A stretch of 64,000 bases of DNA, from the NCBI GenBank assembly GCA_947650365.1, contig OX393550.1, positions 113,469,532 through 113,533,531 on the forward strand. The letters are read 5' to 3'. Position numbers and translations under genes: made by a program. Positions 36,065-47,699 of this stretch are shown piece after piece. The notes below the pieces were generated by a model that was given only the letters and a program-made list of their open reading frames with translations, did not search any database and was not told the origin of the DNA. Within the stretch, counting starts at the first letter, position 1. The number at the start of each line of letters is the position of its first letter. The DNA comes from Chamaelirium japonicum. Lineage: Eukaryota; Streptophyta; Magnoliopsida; Liliales; Melanthiaceae.

Positions 36065-38210
36065 TGTAACGCCCCGATATTTTACGGATTAATTCAACCC
36101 GTATAATACTGGGGTGTTAGGAATAAAGACTTGATATAGATAAATTCCATCAAATATGGAATTTCTGAGCCACTTTATTCAATAACATAAGTGTTTGATA
36201 TATTTATTGAATAATAAAAAGCCTAAGGCTTAAGTTAAACATCCACGCTTCATATTTCTCCTCTAACATCCTCGTAGTAAGGTGTGTAGAGCGGGTCATC
36301 CACTCCCTCAGGTTCGTTCTCCATTCGCTCCTCACCTTCTTCTGGTCCTGCAGGATCGACCTCTGTATGGTGCATAACATCTGTAGGGGGGTGAGTCTAA
36401 ACCACGGACTCACCTAATGACTTAGTTTTATTCATGCTAAGACATATGTATTGAAAACAGTGAACATGACTATGAATAGTAAATAATAAAAACATTGATC
36501 ACCCAATTCCCTTTTTTGCCCTCAGCCAGGGTAGGAATCTCAAGCCTTACCCGGGTACTTTTTGTCTGTAACAAGTCTAGCCCCACACCTAGGTTCTTTT
36601 AGTCCTCAGACTAGGCTAGCCCCACACCTAGGTAACTTTTTGGCCTCAGCCAGGGCTAGACACACACCCAGGTTACTTTTTGGCCTTAGCCAGGGCTAGA
36701 CCCACACCCAGGTTACTTTTTGGCCTCGGCTAGGGCTAGACCCACACCCTAACAATTGATCACATATTTCAAAACTTACAACTCCATAGCAATCTACCGA
36801 TATTCGATATCATATACTTAGCATGAACAAACTTAGTTAAAATCCCCTACCTGAAGCGTTGCAGACTCTTACTCCTGATGAGAAAACCTTAGGAAGGTCA
36901 ATACCTGAAAATATGTTACTATAATCTATTAGTTTTTATCCTAACTTTTGCAAGGATTTTCCGAAACGTTTTCCGATGTGAACTTAATAGGTTTTTATTC
37001 TTTAAGTTTATTTTGGTAATTTCTAAAATACTTTAAATTTATATTCATTATGTAGAACTTTTCGTTATGAAACCGTGGCCGCAGACGAAACTCAATTCGG
37101 AGTTTGTTTGCTCCCGGTATGGCCAAAATAGTTGGTATTAGCGGATTTTAATTGGGTAGTCTGCCCTTAGTAAAATGATTCGGTTGTTTACAGTAATAAC
37201 GTTTCTGTTTAATGAAGGCAGAGTCGTTTTATCCTAACTTCTTTGGGCTTAATGGGCTTCGGCCCACGGGTTTAAACGATTTAAATGGGCTTCAGCCCAT
37301 ATAATATAGTGGATTCTAATGGGCTTCGGCCCATATAATTAATTAGGGTTACTGGGCTTTGGCCCACAGAATACTAATATTAAATAAATTATTAAAAGCT
37401 AACCGGTGTTGGGTGTTGGGAGGCAGCGGCCGGCGGCGGTGACCGGCGACGGGAGGTGGCGGACTGCCGGCGGCGGTGGCGGGCGGCGGCGGGCGGTTGC
37501 CGGCGGCGAGTAGTGGCCGGCGGCGGGCGGCCGGCGGCGATTGGCGATCGGCCGACGGTGTTGGCCGGCGGCGGGCGGCAGCGACCGGCAGCGGGTGGTG
37601 GTCGGCCGGCGGTGGTTTGCGAGGGGGAAGGGTTTTTAGGGGTAGGTGGCACGGATCCCGAGATGGGCTTGAGTGAAGATCTCTTGTTGAGGGGGGGTTT
37701 ATATAGGACTTTTGGGAATACCAAATGTCTCAAGGTCTTAATTGCAAAATGGTCATTTACTGCGCTGCGCGACTGCACCCGTCCAATCGGAAATGAAGGG
37801 TCGTCGGTTACTGTTACAGCTGCGCGACTGTTCCCGTCCGATCGGAAACGAAGGGTCGTCGATTGAGATGGCTTTTGGTCTCCCCATTTTTAATATAACA
37901 ATTATTTCCCTTGTATTTGAATAGAAAAGCATTAACGGACTTTTGGTTAGAGGAGAAAGGTTTAAAATTCTTTTAAATGGATCCCTGGTTCGAATCCTAC
38001 TATTGGCTATATATATTTATACATATATACAATTTTTTCTTTAAATTTTTAAATGCTTTAAATGAGTTCAAAACGCAAAAGTTTATATACGTTTTTTGAT
38101 CGTTTCGACGAGATGAACGCAATGGTGTCGTCCGATTTTTATTTTGAATTTCTCATAAAAATTTTCTTATAATGACCTTATAAATTATTAATTTATTTTG
38201 GGATGTTACA
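36065..38210 (+). mobile_element. Solo LTR of a Tekay/Del-like Gypsy element
   Basis: The 2146-bp unit starts TGTAACGCCCCGATATTTTA and ends GGGATGTTACA, the TGTAAC...GTTACA form of Tekay/Del chromovirus LTRs. It is flanked by CGTTG (36060-36064) and CGCTG (38211-38215), a 5-bp duplication with one mismatch. No internal region follows, so it is a solo LTR. Inside are a 40-bp tandem repeat (36520-36750), four GGGCTTCGGCCCA-type palindromes (37250-37380), and a GGC-rich stretch (37420-37620) that opens spurious reading frames on both strands. Confidence 0.8.
36520..36750 (+). repeat. 40-bp minisatellite in the solo LTR
   Basis: A unit containing TTTTTGGCCTCAGCCAGGGC and AGACCCACACCCAGGTTAC repeats at about 36641, 36681 and 36721. 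Two or three more degenerate copies lie to the left, starting near 36520. Confidence 0.85.
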
Positions 38211-38424
38211 CGCTGTGTAGTTATGACTAATTAAATTTCTTGCCTTACAAGTCGACCAAAAATCTCAGGGGCGTGGGCTTGCCCGATCGAGATTTTTGGG
38301 CATAACTACTGAAGTATCTTGGTGTGTGACTTTCGGGTCAAATCTTTGCCAAAATGTCATAGCTGCCTTGGAGCAGAAAAAGAAGGGTTCCCCTCTGATT
38401 TATTAACACCTTGGTTGCTCAAGT

Positions 38425-38705
38425 CCCACAGGTCAACTGGTCTATCGACTCCGCTGAATTGCACGGTCGGTCGACTCCTTATGGTCGACTGGCTGGTTGA
38501 CTCCTGCTGAGTTGCATGGTCGGTCAACTCCTGCTGAGTTACACGGTCAGTCGACTCCTGCTGAGTTGCACGGTTGGTCGACTCCTGTGAGTTGCCTAGT
38601 CTGTTGACTCCTCATGGTCGACTGGGCAGTCGACTCCCGCTGAGTTGCACGGTCGGCCGACTCCCGTGAGTTACCCCGTCGGTTGACTCCTTATAGTCGA
38701 CTTCT
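38425..38705 (+). repeat. 27-bp minisatellite rich in GTCGACT
   Basis: About nine to ten variable copies of a 27-bp unit contain GAGTTGCACGGTCGGTCGAC followed by TCCTGCT. Copies differ by small deletions and by transitions at CpG sites. It lies in the older Gypsy LTR. Confidence 0.85.
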
Positions 38706-38814
38706 CCCGGTTTGCTCTTCTTTTTTTATTTGCTAAGGTACACACCTTTTTAATGACCAAACTACTGCTTAGAGCATGCCCCTCCGTCCTTGTTGCTACA
38801 TGACTCAATCCACA

Positions 38815-39215
38815 GGTTTGCTACAGTGATTTCACTATAACAAAAAAAAATGGACTCGATTTTACGAAAAAATAAATTTCTATGTACAGTAATTTCACTG
38901 TGCAAAAGAGTAACAATCTACACAGATTGTTACTCTACAAAGATTGTTACTCAATTTGCAAAGAGTGTTACTCTTTTGTTACAGTGATTTCATTGTAGCA
39001 ATTTTTTTTTCCCGACAAGATTTTTCAAAAAAAAAAATTGTTTTAGTGATTTCACTGTAGTAAAAGAATAACAATTTACATAGATTATTACTCAACAAAA
39101 TTATTACCCAATCTGCACAAATTGTTACTCTTGCTACAGTAATTTCACTGTAGCAAAAAAAATTGAATAAGATTTTATAAAAAAATTGCTACAGTGACTT
39201 TCACTGTAGCAAAAG
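38815..39215. repeat. Cluster of CTACAGTGA/TCACTGTAG palindromes
   Basis: Six hairpin-forming units with arms CTACAGTGA and TCACTGTAG around two or three bases occur at about 38820, 38884, 38979, 39043, 39136 and 39188. They are separated by A-rich stretches and repeated GAGTAACAAT / ATTGTTACTC pairs, which are themselves inverted repeats. Confidence 0.85.
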
Positions 39216-39344
39216 AGTAACAATTTGCTCCAGTGCTCTTATTTGGCTAGGACCGAGGCCTACATGTACAGCTGCACGTCTTGCTCACTTGTACAGCTTA
39301 CCGCAAGGTTAAAAAAGACATTTTTCTATCGAAAGGACCCAACA

Positions 39345-39633
39345 CTTATTATCCATGTTGGCTGTCTTAATCATTAAAATCGATCTGTTAGAGGGACCTA
39401 TCACACACTACCCTTTTATTTAATCCCGATCACGGGTTGAAATGGAATCTCCAATAAGATAACTACGAAATATGAGGATCTTATCCAATATAGTAAATCA
39501 TGATGTCCAACGGCTATTATTTCTTTTGTTGATTGAAAAGATGTATTAACTCTTCATGCACCAGCAAAGGCCAATTTTGCTTTTAGCTTATAAATCAAGT
39601 ATATAATCATCATAATGGCGGCTAGCCCGCATG
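39345..39633. other. Upstream intergenic sequence of the phytoglobin gene
   Basis: AT-rich unique-looking sequence with no open frame or repeat recognised. It may hold distal promoter elements of the downstream gene. Confidence 0.5.
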
Positions 39634-39641
39634 CTTTTACA

Positions 39642-40043
39642 TCGGGGTGGCAATGGGTCGTGTGTCGGGTCGGGTTCGTGTCCAAAACCTCTAGATCCAG
39701 ATCCGACCTGTTTAACTCATCGTGTCTAGATCTTAAACCCGTACCCGACCCGTTTATAAATGGGTAGACCCGATAGGACCCATTTACCACACGGGTTTAT
39801 TCAGTTGACCCGATCCGACCTGATCCGACTCAGCCCGACCAAACCCGATTGACCCGCTGATAATATATATTATAGTATCGGATTGCGGGTAGACCCGACC
39901 GACCCGACCCGACCCGTTTATTAGAAGGGTCTATCGTGTCGACCCGTTTACGACCCGAACCCGTTTATCCCTGACCCAGACCCGCTAACTTTGTGTCTGG
40001 TCGTATCGGGTCTGCCGAGTCGGGTCCGAAATTGCCAGCCCTA
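39642..40043. mobile_element. hAT-type MITE upstream of phytoglobin
   Basis: The 402-bp unit is bounded by imperfect terminal inverted repeats: GGGGTGGCAAT at the left, and ATTGCCAGCCCTA at the right (complement TAGGGCTGGCAAT). It is flanked by an 8-bp duplication CTTTTACA / CTTTTACG with one mismatch (39634-39641 and 40044-40051). The interior is packed with ACCCGACC and GGGTCGGG repeats. Terminal repeats of this kind and an 8-bp duplication mark non-autonomous hAT elements. It ends about 86 bp upstream of the phytoglobin TATA box. Confidence 0.85.
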
Positions 40044-40110
40044 CTTTTACGGGTCGCAGCCGCCCATCTCATTTTTTGAACATGGGTAACGATGGGCTCT
40101 GGCTCTTTAA

Positions 40111-41508
<1,398 letters not shown>

Positions 41509-42535
41509 AGTTGTAGTCTTTTTGTCCGAAAAAATAAATTTATAAAAAAGTCGATGCAGATGAAAGCTTGACTAGACATCCGAATCGTCATTGTCATAAA
41601 GGTAAAAAAAAATCGCACTGTGCTATGGAAAAGGATCCGTGCCTGTTAGGTCTAGATCCATCAAATATCAATAAATGAGATCTTAGCTACCTTGAACAAT
41701 ATAGGCTATATCCTCCTCGATCAGGTATCCGTCTGACAATCCAGGAGTAGAATGTTGATTGTGACGTTCTTTTTGGTAATAAGTTGCGTGTCTTTTGTGA
41801 TGCGTTGGTAATGACTTGAAATATACTTATTATGCTCTTTTTAAATGAACTTGTCAAGATCCATGCCTAACCCCTCTCACGTGAGGGTTGTCAAGAACAA
41901 TATAGGCCAAAATTATACCCATCTAAAATCAAGTCCGTCCATATAAAAGCTACTCATCTAATGTGTGCGCCCAACGATCAAGACCTATAAAGACATTTAT
42001 TCTGATTGCTGCCGCAAGGTAGGATACCATTAGTCCCTATAACAAAAAAAAGGGGGATTTGTGAGCCGTCCCTGACAAAGAGACCGATTAAGCTAAAGGA
42101 CTGCAAAAACTTCAAATTTTCTTTGCAATGCTACCGAACCAGTGAACATCGAATCTTACCAAATTTGCTCGCCTTCGTTTCTCACCACCGTCGAACTCCA
42201 CCTCTCTCCTCACCAACGGTGGTTGTTGTAGAGGTGGGGTGCGATGCAGCTGTTGAAGCGCCACCTCCTCCCTCCTCACCGACGGTGGCCGATGTCAGGA
42301 TGGAGTGCGATTGATGCAGAGTCGACGATGGCAGTTGTCGGGCTGGGATGCGATACATCAGTCGAAGCCTCACCTCCTCCCTTCTCATCAACGGTGGTCA
42401 CGTCGAGAGAGAAATGGGAGAAGAGAGCAGGAAAAGAATAATTTTGGATTTATTAATAATGACAGGGATTTAGGCTAATGGAAACTTTAGTAGGTCCTGT
42501 TCACGGGATAGATATATTGTCTGAGACCTCTCACA
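41509..42535. other. Downstream region of phytoglobin, no further gene
   Basis: The first part should hold the 3' untranslated region. Between 42180 and 42420 there is an imperfect repeat of a GC-rich unit containing CCACCTCCTCCCTCCTCACC and ACGGTGG. It opens short frames on both strands but shows no recognisable protein. The remainder is unremarkable. Confidence 0.5.
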
Positions 42536-42543
42536 CATTACCC

Positions 42544-42731
42544 TAGGGGTGTGCATCGGTTTGAAACCTACCTATTTAGGCAAAATCCAAACCGATCCAA
42601 CCTTGATTGGTTTTGAGGATTTTCAATCCGATCCAAACCAAACTAGGAATGAAATTCAATCCAATTAAAGTCGATATGGATTGGATTGGATGGTCGATTT
42701 AGGATTTGGACCATGTACGTTCTTATTGGGC

Positions 42732-42789
<58 letters not shown>

Positions 42790-43103
42790 TCTCTTATATT
42801 AGGACCCAGTTCAAAGTTAAAAAATAATAATTGTTATCAAATCATTAGATCTAAATAAGATTTTTAACTAATTTTGAGTCATCCTATAATATTGTAATGA
42901 TTGTTGGTAGCAAGGATATACGAAGAAATATAATATATTTAATAAAATATTATATGTATATACATATGTCAGTTTTGTTTGATCTACGTGTGTTTTGAAT
43001 TTACAAATCCATCATCAAATCCAACCACGTCGGTTTCCAATCCGATCCGATCCATTGAGTTTGTTTGGTTTGGTCGGTTTGGATCGGACCCTGCACACCC
43101 CTA
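42544..43103. mobile_element. hAT-type MITE with internal poly-C tract
   Basis: The unit starts TAGGGGTGTGCA and ends TGCACACCCCTA, a perfect 12-bp terminal inverted repeat. It is flanked by a perfect 8-bp duplication CATTACCC (42536-42543 and 43104-43111). The interior has AAACCGATCC / GGATCGG repeats. A run of about 53 C lies at 42734-42786. The right end is 63 bp from the stop codon of the PADRE gene. Confidence 0.92.
42734..42786 (+). repeat. Poly-C homopolymer, about 53 bp
   Basis: This is an unbroken C run inside the hAT MITE. Exact length is likely unreliable in any sequencing technology. Shorter C runs occur at 21726-21752, 33175-33186 and near 58658-58671. Confidence 0.9.
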
Positions 43104-43166
43104 CATTACCCCTAAAAAAAATATTTGTTAAAAAGAATTTCTACAGGTTCTTGAAGTGTTCTTCTT

Positions 43167-43670
43167 TCATTCCGGAATCACGCACAGGCTCGACGTGATT
43201 CTACACCCCTTGCCACTGGTTCTCCTCGTCGTCACCACCCGCGAGCGACGGTCCCGCCTCCCGGCCATCGCATCCACCGACGAACCCTCCTCGAACACCA
43301 GCGGCGCCACGTTCCTCCGCCGGCACCGGCACCTCCCAGCAGGGACGGCCTTCAAGAGGGCGGCGCTGGCCTTGACGGCTAGCGCGGCCAGGTCATCGGC
43401 CTGCAGGGGGTGCCGCAGCATCGACCTCGGGAGGACGAAATAGAGATGCCCCGGCCGGAGCTCGTCGTCGGCACCCACCTCGCGGACAAATCCGTCGAAA
43501 TCCATGCCGTCGGAGTCGCAGACGAACCACGCGGGGTCTTCCTTCTGGAGCACGTGCGATGCCTTCACCGGCTGCTCGAACTCCCGCAGCTCACCATCCT
43601 GGAGGATCAGCTTCGCCGTCGCCGTCACCGCCGTCGTCTCCGCCGCGTCGCACGAGATGCAGATCCCCAT
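43167..43670 (-). CDS. PADRE / DUF4228 domain protein, 167 aa, single exon
   Basis: This family is plant-specific. Members respond to pathogens and stress, and their biochemical role is not established. The start MGICISC is the family N-terminus, with Gly2 fitting N-myristoylation and cysteines fitting palmitoylation, so membrane attachment is likely. The domain follows with LILQDGELREFEQPVKASHV (residues 21-40), FVCDSDGMDFDGFV, DDELRPGHLYFVLPRSMLRH and ADDLAALAVKASAAL. A basic cluster RCRCRRRNVAPLVF leads to a short variable tail. Length and lack of introns match the family. Codons are strongly GC-rich, as in many monocot genes, in contrast to the AT-rich surroundings. The start is the only ATG in the region. 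The tail after residue 130 is less typical, so a late frameshift cannot be excluded. Confidence 0.9.
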   Translation of the reverse strand: MGICISCDAAETTAVTATAKLILQDGELREFEQPVKASHVLQKEDPAWFVCDSDGMDFDGFVREVGADDELRPGHLYFVLPRSMLRHPLQADDLAALAVKASAALLKAVPAGRCRCRRRNVAPLVFEEGSSVDAMAGRRDRRSRVVTTRRTSGKGCRITSSLCVIPE

Positions 43671-44762
43671 TCAAGAAGCGGACATAATCGGGGCACCGGC
43701 CTATTGGAGATCTTGGTTTGTCCCTTCTGTTGGGGCATCTGAATCGAAAAAGATCATTTTGTAGGGGTTCAGGGTGACGTGTTGGCTAGGTGTCGGCATC
43801 ATCGTATCGATGGGGATGCCAGCCTGTAAATTGTATGCAGTCATGTTGCACCGTGGGTTAAGCTAACCGGCTCCGAGTGAGAAGAGAGAGAGAGAGAGGG
43901 TTGACTTCATGCAAGGAGAGAGAGAGGGGAAGAGTTGACTTTATGCTAAAAGGTACAACAAGTTAAAAAAACCCGTGCCATGCACGGAGAGAAGGTTCTA
44001 TTTGGATCGATATCATAGAAAATCTTGAGGTCCAAATACCACAAGAACAATATATTACAACTAATATAATTATGGACAATGATACCGTTGATAATACATT
44101 ATTGACAATAAATCCCCGAATGCTTGGAAATAGTGATACTTGTCATCGCTTTCCACCTGATCTGGTTGCTCGCTGGTTAACTATCATCGTCGTTTGACAC
44201 CATAGGTTGCCGGCTGCCACCGTCAACCACCTTTGGGCACCGTCGTCATCATTCTCAATCACCATCCACTATCGCACGCTTTTACCGTCTTCTACCATTG
44301 TTGAGTGCCTACAACCACTTCATTGCCTACATCTCTAATACTCACTCTCACCCACCCATCTATGATTATGATCACTTACATCAGAGATCTAAAGACACTT
44401 TTTACCACATAGCGTGCATCAGATAGATGGTAATCCATTTTTAGATGTCGTCGTTTGTCATTGTTGTTGTTCCTCTTTGTCATTGTCACCCTCCCGTCGA
44501 TACCGCTGCCTCGCCACCACTTACTGTCGTATCAGTTGTCCACCACTCACATTTACCTTTGACTACCACCACTGGTCTTCTATCACCCACCCATCACCAA
44601 TCACATACAGGGTTAAGTGTAAATCAACAAACACATGACATGTATCAAACAAAAAAACCAATACTATACCCACACCATTTGGGTAATATCTGTCCACAAT
44701 GTCGTAGAAGATGTGTATCACATAGATGTTGGGAGATTAAACCGACGTCTCAAAGGGGTGCT
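43671..44762. other. Upstream region of the PADRE gene and CAC/ATC-rich interval
   Basis: The first few hundred bases should include the minus-strand promoter of the PADRE gene; no clear TATA box was seen. GAGA repeats lie at 43882-43930. AACCCGTGCCATGCACGG at about 43970 is a palindrome of a kind often found near ends of plant transposons. From 44130 the sequence is rich in CACCATC-type triplets, and similar sequence resumes at 55470 on the other side of the copia element. Confidence 0.5.
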
Positions 44763-46408
44763 AAGATTGTTGGAATTAAATCCTATTATCAGAGTCGCAG
44801 AAGCAAAAGATAGATCCGAGGATCTCATGGTGTATGTTTCATTACAATCTATCTTTCAAATAATCTACATGTGAATGTATGATCCTAGCATATGCGCAGA
44901 CACCTTAGAGGCATATTACGATCTATGGAAGACATTCATGCATCTAATTAGGTGTTTAGAATCATCATACCTTATGGATCTTTGATCCGAAGAGAATGGA
45001 ACGATGATAAGTCGCACGAGAATCGAGAGAAAAGCTATCGGATAGTACCTTGTCTTTGCAAAGAAAGGAATCCTCGAAGTCCTATCTCTGAGTGCAAAGA
45101 CTACGAGCCAACGGATGATCACGTTGCGAAGATGATGACGCTCCAAAGCCTTCCCTTCTCTTTCTTTCTTCTTCTTCCTTCTCCTTTCCTTCCTCCTTTC
45201 TTCCTCTTTCTTCTTCCTCTTTTCCTTGGCCGAAACCACAATAGGGTGAGAGAGGTAGGGGCCAAATTTTCAAGGAGAAGGAGGGAGAGCCTTGGGCCGG
45301 CCTCTCCCCTCCAATATCTACTTATAAGGCCAGTCCCCTACTAGCACAAGCAAGCTAGGGACGACCCCTATAGGATAGGGATGAGGGGGGAAGGATAAAG
45401 CAAGTCGGTTAGGGCTTCTTCTATCCGTTTGACACTTTGGACGAAAATGCCCTTATATCGGCACACCGCTTATAAAGAGATAGAGTGAGACGCGCTAGTT
45501 GGAATCGAGTTCCGTCAGCGCCTATGAGCTCCTAGAATTATTCTGCTCATTTAAAGATTCATATTCAATATGTTCTGAGCCATATTCAGTAATTACCAAA
45601 ATAACCCTATGACTCCTTAACACATGTGAATTAGATTCTTAGGCTTCGGGCTTGCGCTCCATCGTGCTACTTCGCATCCAATGTGTCCAACTAGGATGGA
45701 GAATAATTTATATACGCAACGATAAGGTAGAATCTTCATGGTTTAGGATCTCTAGCTCTAACCATATCCCTAATTAACTGTTCTAGTGATATACCGAAAG
45801 TTCCACTAATTAGCCCTAATCTGATTAACCCGCGTAGCCACCCAGAGTGTGACGCGAGTTGAACTCTAGTGATCCTTAACTTATGTTACTCCCTTATAAC
45901 CCTGTTCTCAACTATACTCTCATAATCTTTAGTCCCTCCTATTACTGGTGCCATGATTCGACTCGGGCGGTGGGGAACACCGTCAGATCCCGATCGATCA
46001 TCTGACTAGGATTTGATGACTTTTTATCTATAACACCACACACCTTCTGGTGCTATGCCTAGTATCCGGAACGTCGTTAGTTAAACTGACAACCACTCAG
46101 GCCTGGATTAATTATGTAGACAGATTGACTCATCAAAATGCACCCATCAAATACTGAACGTCAGATAACATGTAGGGATTATATGCCACTCTAGCACCAG
46201 CCGGGTAAACCAACGTACCGTATGTGATGACCAAGATCCAATAGGCCAAGAGCCAAGACTTCTGAGACTGTGATGCCAAGATGGATGATGTGAGGTGAGG
46301 TAAGGTATACAAGGCCACAAGTTAGCCCCACAATGTATGGAGAGAAGGAGATCCTGAGGTACTTATATAATTTTCCCTCCCAAACATAGAAGACGCGTTT
46401 TAAAATCA

Positions 46409-46510
46409 TGCACCGCTACGGATTTCGTAAGAACTCCGTAGTTAAGCGTGATCGGACGAGAGTAGTAATAGGATGGGTAACCACCCTAGAAAGTACTTGT
46501 GCGAGCACGG
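46409..46510 (+). repeat. 5S rRNA-like domain in the left Cassandra LTR
   Basis: It contains AACTCCGTAGTTAAGCGTG, GAGAGTAGTAATAGGATGGG and ACCACCCT, matching the body of plant 5S rRNA including the internal polymerase III control region. It has several substitutions and lacks the normal 5' end, so it is not a functional 5S gene. Confidence 0.88.
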
Positions 46511-46808
46511 GCAAAACGAACAATATCTTGTATGTTTGGGATGGATGTTACAAAATGGTATCAGGTTCTCCACGCAATAGGGGGGTCTAACCCTACATGA
46601 GGACGTGTAGCCCTAAGGGGAGTGGATTGTGATGACCAAGATCCAATAGACTAAGAGCCAAGACTCCTAAGGTTGTGATGCCAAGATGGATGAGGTGAGG
46701 TGAGGTGTACAAGGCCACGAGTTAGCCCCACATCGCTCGGAAAGAAGGAGATTCTGAGCTACTTATATAATTTCCTCTCCCAAACATAGAAGACGCATTT
46801 TAAAACCG

Positions 46809-46918
46809 TGCATCGCTATGGATTTTATAAAAACTCTGTAGTTAAGCGTGCTCGGGCAAGAGTAGTACTAGGATGGGTGACCACCCTGGGAAGTCCTTGT
46901 GCGGGCACGGGCAAAACG
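46809..46918 (+). repeat. 5S rRNA-like domain in the right Cassandra LTR
   Basis: It is closer to the plant 5S consensus than the left copy: GTTAAGCGTGCTCGGGCAAG, AGTAGTACTAGGATGGGTGA and CCTGGGAAGTCC. The internal polymerase III promoter elements look intact. Confidence 0.9.
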
Positions 46919-47464
46919 GATAATATCTTATGTGTTTGGGGCAGATATTACACCGTGGTATTGGATTATGGAAGGTCCACACACGTTGACACATCAAAGC
47001 ACCACATAAATAGTTGGCTCAGTGTACATGGTCCCTCAGGTTTAAGAATAGATTATCTATAGTAGTAAGAAGGTTTATGCACCAGTGTCTGAATCACTGA
47101 ATTATGCACCGTCTTGGTTCCTGTTCAACACGATCATCATGCTTGGTCAGGTGAATGGGAATCCTATGTTCCCGTGGTAGAGACTTCACCACATCCTCTA
47201 CCTACCAACAGCTTATTCTCAGTAGTAAAACAATCGATATCACCAAAGCTGTGAACTAGTTCTAGGTCTACACAGAACCGGTCTATTGGGTCTCCCAAGT
47301 ATAGATTCATTATACGCCTCAGTGGCATACTGTGGTCGCTAGGGTCCTTTATTGTATATGAATTAACATACACTAAAGTAGTATTCTAATTAAAGCAATA
47401 ACTAAAGTCATCTTTATTAATGTTAATATATAAAATCCATACTAAGGACACACGAGCTATAACA

Positions 47465-47480
47465 ATCTCACACTTGGCCT
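47465..47480 (-). other. Polypurine tract of the minus-strand copia
   Basis: On the minus strand AGGCCAAGTGTGAGAT directly precedes the 3' LTR, the usual place and form in plant Copia elements. Confidence 0.65.
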
Positions 47481-47699
47481 AGCAGAGAATAACAGTCTTA
47501 ACTCCTATGGCATCCATGTGCTTCTTAAAAGCCTTGGTCAGTAACGCCTTTGTGAAAGGGTCCGCCATGTTATCTGTAGATGCCACCTGAGTCACTGTAA
47601 CCTTCCATCGCTTCTGCAAGTCTCAGATAATATAGTATTTTTGCTCAATATGCTTACTCTTCTAGTGATATCTTGGCTCCTTGGATTGTGCTACTGCTT

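Larger units (their letters stand above)
35633..39344 (-). mobile_element. LTR of the older minus-strand Gypsy element, itself split by a solo LTR
   Basis: The LTR side of the PBS begins at 35633. It is interrupted at 36065-38210 by a Tekay-like solo LTR and resumes at 38211. A possible outer end is ...GGACCCAACA at 39344, which on the minus strand gives TGTTGGGTCC. The resumed part carries a 27-bp minisatellite and a cluster of short palindromes. The right boundary is tentative, because no target duplication could be matched to a left end. Confidence 0.45.
46223..46952 (+). mobile_element. Cassandra TRIM retrotransposon carrying 5S rDNA-like sequence
   Basis: Two direct repeats, 46223-46552 and 46628-46952, both start TGTGATGACCAAGATCC and end in TTACA. 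Between them lie a Met-tRNA PBS (TGGTATCAGG at 46556) and a polypurine tract (AAGGGGAGTGGA). There is no coding capacity. Each repeat holds a 5S rRNA-like domain, the hallmark of Cassandra. The flanking 5 bp are CCGTA and CCGTG, a target duplication with one change. The site lies inside the copia 3' LTR, so Cassandra arrived after the copia. Confidence 0.94.
44768..47464 (-). repeat. 3' LTR of the minus-strand copia
   Basis: It is 2697 bp long, of which 735 bp are Cassandra plus its target duplication. The remaining 1962 bp agree with the 1941-1950 bp of the other two family members. It begins TGTTGGAATT and ends GAGCTATAACA on the plus strand. Confidence 0.92.

Noticed and set aside
37392..37866. 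Pro/Arg-rich and Gly-rich ORFs on both strands in the solo LTR
   Set aside because: They are caused by a GGC/CCG low-complexity stretch inside the LTR. No conserved domain is seen.
43960..43995. Palindrome AACCCGTGCCATGCACGG taken as a Helitron 3' end
   Set aside because: No CTRR end follows at the right distance in either orientation, and no 5' TC start was found, so a Helitron call is not supported.
46409..46918. Two functional 5S rRNA genes
   Set aside because: Both copies lie inside Cassandra LTRs, lack the normal 5' end of 5S rRNA, carry substitutions and are not in a 5S tandem array.
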